Assembly (NCBI GenBank): GCA_020650975.1
Contig: JAIPMN010000848.1
Coordinates: forward strand, 2,751 to 35,767
Length of the DNA: 33,017 nt
DNA from: Apostichopus californicus
Lineage: Eukaryota; Echinodermata; Holothuroidea; Aspidochirotida; Stichopodidae
Direction: 5' to 3'
Shown piece after piece: positions 22,101 through 31,100 of this stretch. A model generated the notes under the pieces. It worked only from the letters and a program-made list of their open reading frames with translations, was not told the origin of the DNA and did no database searches. Within the stretch, counting starts at the first letter, position 1. Every line of letters begins with the position of its first letter. The translations under genes were made by a program, and so were the position numbers.

Positions 22101-25100
22101 ATACAAGTTTTCAACTTTGGATTTAAACTGGCTGAAATAGTAATTCACATCTGTATCATTGCTAGATATCACCATTGGTGAGTTCCCAGAAGGTGAATGC
22201 TATCATAATATACTTTGCAAAGCTGTGTAAGGATGACTTTCAGCACAAAATTAATTTTTATATGTTGTAGACTTTTAAAAACACTGACCAGTGCAGATTT
22301 TCCGTTTAAATAGCTGGATTACATCAAGTCTTAAATTGCAGACCATTAAGTCAGTTCTTGAAAAGTCAGTTGAAAACATTTAGTATTTTATAGCCTTAAA
22401 TAATATGTTACAATACATCACAAATTTATAGTCAAGGGCAAATTTCTGTTGTCTGTCATCCAAGTGTGTTGTGTTGTTTACTTGAAGTTCAACTCATATG
22501 ATTGATTGACTTATAAGAATTTATAAAACAATGGATAAACATTAATATTTTAGGCCTGCACTGACTTTCACTGAGGAACAGACTTCATCCTCAATTTTTG
22601 TCTTAGATGAGCATGTTAGAGCTTTAAGTATACTTCACTTAAAAGTGGTTCCTACCAATCTACAAACGTTTGGTTGTCAGTGTTTTGTAGGTTGGATATA
22701 TCTTGTGTCCTACTGTACTTATTCTGGCAAATGTTGTAGAAAATCTGGCAAAACCTAATAACCTGTAGGAAATTACACAGATTGTAGGAAATTCACAGTT
22801 AGAAATATTGCTTCGATTACTTTCTCTGCTGAATTTTCATCAATTGTGAAGTAATGAGCCGAATCAAATGAAGTCTGAGGTAATTTAAAACATACATAGA
22901 TAGCATGTGGAATAGAGTCAACTTATTTGTAGTGTATTGTTTGCCAAACTTACAATTGGTCTGATTGTTACACCATTGGCACAAGGTATTGAAAGTGAAA
23001 TAATATTTGGAAACACTGATTGTGAGTTAGCAAGAAATACTTCACATGCTGCAAAATTGCACCTTAACTGTGATTAGTCAATATAATCCTAAAGGTGGTA
23101 AATTGAAACTAACAAGATAAACACTCTGAATGATTCAGCTAATTGAACAGTCATTTAACCAACTTGTACTCAATACAACTGGTTTCGTGCAGTAGTTGTG
23201 GGAATGTATATTATTAGTTGAATAGTACAAGGCGCACTTATCATGAATAATATGCCCCTTCCCAAACTAAAGTTTATCATAATTTCATTGGATTTTGTTA
23301 CATATTGGAGTTGGATCTTTATTATTTAGCTCTCATAACAAAGACATCCTTCAACATTTCCTGTACAGTAGATGGGCAGTTCTTGAAGGTAGTTTGTATT
23401 ATCTATTAAACTGTAGGGTATATACAGTACACAAAACAATTGTAACATGTAGCACTATCCCCCTGCTGACCCATTTCTGATTGTACATGTCCTATTCTTT
23501 CCAAATATATTAATATTTTTAAAATAATTTGAATTGAATGTACTCAGTCCATGATGAGAATTAACTTACATTATAAGGGATTGGCTGTGAACCATTTTCA
23601 TCTTTAAAGGAAGCAATGATCAGTGACATGACATGGTGGACTTAAGTAGCCATGATTGCAGCCTTTGGATCTGTAGCAAAGTCATTTCAGTAGTAGTAGC
23701 CTGTGACAGCTGAATAAACACTGACAAAGCTTGGATGTAGACACTAATTCATACAATGTTGTCTTATATGCAGCATTCCATTTTGTAACATTAGGTATTG
23801 CAATCTGAGGTACAAGGTATTTGTAAACATTAGTAATATGGAATTAATGGTTCTCTTTACCTTTCTCCTCATGACAATAACTACACTGTTGTTATACCAT
23901 CACTGGAGGACTTGGATTATAACCTTTACTGGCACTGCCTTCTGTGGTGACCATAGCCTTCTGGTCTTTCATCTCATCTGGCTACCCAAAGTGTCAAAAA
24001 AGCAATTCCATTGAGAACACCAAAATATGCCTTTACAGTTCATGATGTCATTTCATGTTCTTAAATGTTATATGATAACATAACATCAAATAAACAAACT
24101 TGACAGTTTGAAGGTAAATGTGACTATAGACTCCAGTGGAATTTGCTTTTTCGATTTGTCTTCCAATTACAGGCAGTGATGTCATGAGTCTAAGCCAGTA
24201 AAGCCTACATTACCTTTGAGAAAGAAAAAAAAAAGACTCCTTCTACTTCTCTGTTGAAATTAAGAGCAATATAAAATAAAACTGTTAGCAAACTTATTAC
24301 GTCATTCAGAGCTGAAACAAAGTCAAACCTATTGTCTTCCTCTTACATACTGTATTCCTCTGCACAATATGTAAATTAGAAACTTGATGTTGCAGGCACT
24401 TGCCACAATTGTTTCAAAACACATAGTCATATTAATATAAATAACTTAAACTGTTAAACAGTGATGGAGTAAGACTTGAACTAGAAACGGTTGGGCTACA
24501 GAATCACCAAAATTGCGGCAGTTCCTCTGGTGCAATTCAATGATGAAATTATGAGAACCAGGTGGTTTTGTACAGCAACATATCTCTCAGAGCATCTTCA
24601 TAAAGTTTACCTGGACTTTGCAAACATATGACCAAAATTCATATTAGCATTACTATATATACATTCTTTTCTTTCTTTTCAGGAAATGTTGGGTTATCGT
24701 GTTGATTCCCAGGTATCTCTGTGGTTAGTAGCTGTCCTTGAGTACATCGCTGCTGATATATTAAAGGTATCATTTGAAAAGTTCATCATCCTTGTATTGA
24801 CTGCCCTACAAAGTATAACTAGATATCAAGCGGTCTGCATCACAAATTGCATTTAATGTTTTAGCTCAGTGCTGTGTTGTTGTTTTTGCTGTACATGCTA
24901 GTGATTGGAATGGGTACCCAGGAACCCATTGCTATCGTTCCCACAAATTCACTAACATTGTCCTCTATATTCAGTTACAATTTTTGGTTCCTTGCTAGAA
25001 GCGTGCGTGTGTATGTCCCACTCAGACTTTCTTTATACCTTGTTTGTTTTAACATGTCTATAGTCTGTCCCACTCAGACTTGCTTTCACCTGCATGACAC

Positions 25101-28100
25101 AAAACAACTTTGACACTTACAGGCTAGTCTAAATGTTTAGGTTGGTTGCACCGGTAATGATTACATAGCTGTACATGTGATCATTCTTTCATATCACTTG
25201 GCTTTTTAACTGGCCTACAAAACATTTATTTGGGATTGTTACAGCTATGCTCCAACACTCTCTATTACTGTAAAAAAAAATGCAATCACATTTAATGTTT
25301 GATTACATAAATTAGTATGTATGTATTTTTTACTCTTTCTCAGTTGGCAGGGAACTATGTCAAGAATATTGGTCATACTGTCATCTCTTGTCAAGATATC
25401 AAAGTTGCCATGTGTGCAGACAAGGTAATTTAAACTGATGACATTCCATACACTACGTTTAATTTATTGGATTAGGTAAGAAGAATAGCCTGGTAAATAC
25501 CTCAACTGGGAAGTTTTGGAGAGTTTGAAACAGATGGTTGGTTGTTTGCATGTATCCTAATATTGGTTTACCTCTAAGAGCAGGTGATGCCAGTTTCTAG
25601 ATATTTATGTTTTATCATTGAAAGATTCTTCCTTGTCAGGTAATAAGGCAATAAATTCTGATAGCTTATCTGATATTTTCTCCTGTTGGTATTATCATTC
25701 AGTGTTAATGGGAATAATGTGATTTACCACCACAAAAGGTCAAGTAGTGTAGTTTGACATGGCAACAGCCAATGGATATTCCCACACCAGGGTGTAATGT
25801 ACTAAAGATCAAGTAGTGTAGGCTGACATGGGAACAGCCAATGGATATTCCCTTGCCTGGCAGTACTGCACTGAGGTTCAAATAGTGTAGGTTGACATGG
25901 TAACAGCCAATGGTTATTCCCATGCTAGGCAGTATTGCACTGAAGGTCAAATAGTGTAGTTTGACATGGCAACAGCCAATGGATATTCCCACACCTAGAG
26001 TGTAATGTACTAAAAGTCAAGTAGTGTAGGCTGACATGGGAACAGCCAATGGATATTCCCTTGCCCGGCAGTAGTGCACTGAGGTTCAAATAGTGTAGAT
26101 TGACATGGTAACAGCCAATGGATATTCCTATGCCAGGCGGTAATTTACTGAGGTTCAAATAGTGTAGGTTGACATGGGAACAGCCAATGGATATCCTGAT
26201 GCTAAGCAGTACTGTACTGTAGGTCAAATAGTATAGGTTCACATGGGAACAGTTACACTGTGTTGTGCACTGCTCTTTAGCAGTCAGTTGCATTGAATGA
26301 TGCTTCAAATGTCACAAGTCTGAAGAAGGCTATGGAAGACAAATACAAAAATTTTACTTTAAATATCTTAAAAAAATGTTCATTTTTCATTTTCCTCCTG
26401 TCTTTTGATTACTTTTTGAATCACATTTAAAGTACATTAAGATGCATTTTTCAAAAAGAAAGCTGTCCATGAGAAGCAACCCATCGGGGTGAATAATTAA
26501 CTGTTACCAGAGTCTCCAATATACTGTAACTGTAGTATTTGAAAGATTGTTTGTATATTTCCAGGTTCTCATGGAGATGTTCCATCAAGATGAAGAGGAA
26601 GTCTCCGTCTCTTCTCTCATGGAGGAAGAATTCGATGAAAAAATGGCACAAAAAGGAACATTTGATGTCTTAGTTAAAGACCTAATTGCAGAGGAGGTCA
26701 AATTTATACGTGATCTCGGTCTGATGATCAAAGTGTTTCGAAAACGCTTCCTAGATGGACCTCGATTATTTAGTGAAAATGTAAGTTACAATCTCTTCCA
26801 TACTTTGATTACTCTATGGTGAAGACATCATCACGGGTTCTTATACTGGCCCAGAAACACAGAAGTGATAAACACTGGGGGATTTCTGGTTTTAACTACT
26901 TACTGTATACACAATGATTACTTAATGATGAATATTTGATCTCTTTTGTTAAACTCAAGTGTATAATCAACATAGGTTAACACAATTAGCTTTGTTACTG
27001 TTACAGTCCTGATATACCAAAGATCTGTGTATTGAATAATGGTTTATATGGTGGGCTTTGTGTTACAGCTCTGGACTAGTTATCAATGATTGAATTATAA
27101 ATCCTTTCTAAAGAACAGATGATCGTTTGATACTGATTATCAGCTTATGATTAGCATCTTATGTGTGCTTCTCTCTGTTACATACAATCTTTGGTAACAT
27201 CATGGACCTATACCAGTTAACTGTCTCTTATGATTTATGCGTGCTTCTCTTTGTTTGCAGGATGTACGTACAATCTTTGGTAACATCATGGACCTATACC
27301 AGTTAACTGTCTCTTTCCGGGGTCTCCTGGAGGATGCCCTTGAAATGATGGATGAGGACAGTGAGTGTCCTGCAATTGGTGAATGTTTTGAAGATATGGC
27401 AGAGGTATTTCTTGCTAGTACCAACTTTTATGAAAGCTGAGTTTTGAAAAGTAAATGACAGCTTTACCAAACTAAAATACATTGAAATCAGACTAATACA
27501 CTCTCCTGGATTTTATTGTTGCTAAATGAACGCTGCTTAGTTACAAGTACTGATGCTAAATATTCAACTTTAATCATGTTGTATTTTTTTGTGAAGTTCA
27601 ATGGTCATTTGGGTCAACTGAGGTCAAAGTCTGAAAACTAAACATGGTGACATGTTTATTTCCAGTATACTATAGTGCCCTCTATAAGCATTGACTTTGT
27701 CTAGTGAGTAGGCTATCCCAAGTGAAAACGGGCATCCGTCCTGTGACAGTTTACAATAAAATATTTGCAAATGCCATTGGTTTATTCTTTTGCTACAGGC
27801 TGTAGGGGCATGTCAGTTGTACTATTGTTTGTGAACTAACAGTAAGTGTTAGCGAATGTTGAGCCTACTTAGTTGTGTTTGGGAAGTTGTACAAAGCATA
27901 TGATATAGGAGAAAAGTGTGATGCATCAAATCATGGACTTCTGTAACTATCATATTCTATTGTTAAAGCAAATTGGCCATAGTGCAAAAGGCCAAGACAA
28001 GTGTGGTACAGTAGGTAGTCACAGGTTAAGGATTTCAGGATAGGGTGATGTTTTATTATGGGAAAAAGGGCCAAGAAAGAGTGGTAGTTAGTGAAAGTGC

Positions 28101-31100
28101 CCAGCAGCAAAGGGTGGGAGGTACAGTAGTTTGAAGGGCCAAGTCAAGGGTGGGAGTTAGAATAGACTACAATCAGTTGAAGAGATAACATTAATGCAGC
28201 ATATTATTTGGTGTTTCCTTCATATTTTGTTTATCTTTTACTAGGCTGATGAACTCGAGGTCTACGTAACATATGCATCACATGTACTTAAGCAGGATTG
28301 GAGAGCAAACCTTGGACGACTGCTTACCAGGCCAGATGTTGTGGACTATTTCAAGGTATTAACATACCGTTACAAACTACTTGTAACAGGGTTGCAATGC
28401 GTAGTTGTATGAACAAGAAATATTTAAATGCAGATCAGCAGCTGCAATTAGTAGATATAGTATCATCAACCTACTCTAGAATGAGATAGCATTAGAAGTA
28501 ATTATTAGCAAGAAGCAATACAGCAATGATAGCCATAATACTGTTACAGCAAGGATAACCATATTGCTGTTTGAGACTAGAAGCATTTTAGCAACAATTA
28601 CCATAATGCTGTTTGAGACTAGAAGCATTACAGCCATTCGTCTCAAACAGCAATATGGTTATCATCGCTGTAATGCTTCTAGTCTCAAACAGCAATATGG
28701 TTATCATTGCTGTAATGCTTCTAGTCTCAAACAGCAATATTGTTATCATTGCTGTAATACTTCTAGTCTCAAACAGCAATATGGTTATCATTGCTGTAAT
28801 GCTTCTAGTCTCAAACAGCAATATGGTTATCATTGCTGTAATGCTTCTAGTCTCAAACAGCAATATAGTTATCATTGCTGTAATGCTTCTAGTCTCAAAC
28901 AGCAATATGGTTATCATTGCTGTAATGCTTCTAGTCTCAAACAGCAATATAGTTATCATCGCTGTAATGCTTCTAGTCTCAAACAGCAATATGGTTATCA
29001 TTGCTAAAATGCTTCTAGTCGTACTCATGTAAGTCATGTGTCTTGATTTATTGTCACAACTGGTCGTAGTTAAATATGACCCCTGTTGTACGATAATTTT
29101 AGTCAACATTTGAATGCAGAAGAGATGTTTTTCATGCTTTAAGTCACTCCTCAAGTTTCCTTGTGCTGCCATATTGTAGTACCAGGACATAGCTTAACTT
29201 AGACAGAGAGGAGAGAAGGAAATGTTTGTTTGTTTGTTTATATGTATGATGTTCTTACTGTTTGATTTCGTCTTGCAGCAATCTAATGACAATTTTCTTG
29301 ATGCTGTAACCTATGTGATGCCAAGGCTGCTACTGGAACCAATATATCACTGCGTACATTACTTTGAATCTCTCAAGGTGAGCCTCAAAGAACATTGCAT
29401 TGAATTGCATTGTCATTGTAAGCATTAAGTTCAAATTCATTTCTGTGTATTACACCTTCATTACTTTTCTAATTGACTCACAGGTTAACATAGCAACATT
29501 TAAATATATGCAGATTTATATCATTGGATGTAAGGCTGCATTGCAATCTATATTTTTTCATGAAAGTTTGATTGCATGTGAGCATTGCAAATACCACTGT
29601 GATTGTCATTTGTGCTTTGACAAATGGGATTGTTCTGTTTCTGATAATTCTTGTACTTGACATAGGAATCTGAGGGCTTTGAAATATATCAATTGTATTA
29701 GTGAAGTGCTTATAGCTGCCAGTGCTGACCAATGACATTGATTTAAGGAGTTTGGTTTTTCAAATGTTTGTTTAAAGGCTTTTCCATTTCATTGTTGTTA
29801 GCCATCAGTTATATCTACTCATAGATGTAGCCTTTGCTCTGTCCAGACATACTTATAAAGATATTCTACAAAGTGTAACAATTAACAGGTACATGAAACT
29901 ACTCACTTTAATATTCACCACCTCTACTGATTCTCAATTATATAATCATGAAGACACTAGTATGCTTTGCTACTCTCCTTTCTAAAAGAAAACACAAAGG
30001 TCAACTTTGATCTGTTGTTTAATGGCCTTTGTTACAATTTCATTCTGTGGGTGCCGATGTATCAAGTGAATGCTTGAAGCTACATGAACAATCTTATAGA
30101 AGGAGGATTCATACAAACACTACCTGTTATTAATATTAGTTACACATTAATACCTGAAAGAGCACAAGATAATGTGTGACTGCTACAGGCACCAAGTTGT
30201 TACAGCTGGTTGAGTTCTCATCACATAATAATGGAGTGCTATATAACTTGTTACTGTAAAGTATAAGAAGTGGTTACTTCCCCAAGGTTATCTTACCTTT
30301 CAAAACTTACATCTACACTTAGCTAATAGCCTACATGTCTTGAGTATTTAGTGTGTTGTCACACATGTTCAAGAGTGACTTTCAGTTTCCATGGTCAAAT
30401 GAACAGTAACAGACACACAACCCAACATGCCTTTGCTTGAAAAGTTATGAATCTTAGTTTATGATCTGGGAGCTGAAATATGACACATCAAACCTTATAG
30501 TAACATGTTAACCTGCAGACTATGAACGTTATACTAACATGTCAACGTGCAGAAACATGACACATCAAACATGACACATCAAACATGACACATCAAACAT
30601 GACACATCACACCTTATAGTAACATGTTAACCTGCAGAACATGACACATCAAACATGACATATCAAACCTTATAGTAACATGTTAACCTGCAGACTATGA
30701 AACTTTACACTAACATGTCAACGTGCAGAAACATGACACATCAAACATGACACATCAATCATGACACATCAAACATGACACATCAAACCTTAAAGTAACA
30801 TGTTAACCTGCAGAACATGACACATCAAACCTTATAGTTACATGTTAACCTGCAGAACATGACACATCAAACCTTATAGTAACATGTTAACCTGCAGAAC
30901 ATGACACATCAAACCTTATAGTAACATGTTAACCTGCAGAACATGACACATCAAACCTTATAGTTACATGTTAACCTGCAGAACATGACACATCAAACCT
31001 TATAGTAACATGTTAACCTGCAGAACATGACACATCAAACCTTATAGTAACATGTTAAGCTGCAGAACATGACACATCAAACCTTATAGTAACATGTTAA

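Noticed and set aside
25705-26308. Minus-strand repetitive frames with [14 protein letters not shown]-type repeats
   Set aside because: By-product of the 69-bp tandem repeat (23 codons); no start context, signal peptide or homology.
28564-29190. Long repetitive open frames on both strands (139-200 residues, 14-residue repeats such as [14 protein letters not shown] or [14 protein letters not shown])
   Set aside because: They exist only because the 42-bp minisatellite unit is a multiple of three without stops; several frames on both strands are open at once, and the region is inside a SOS intron.
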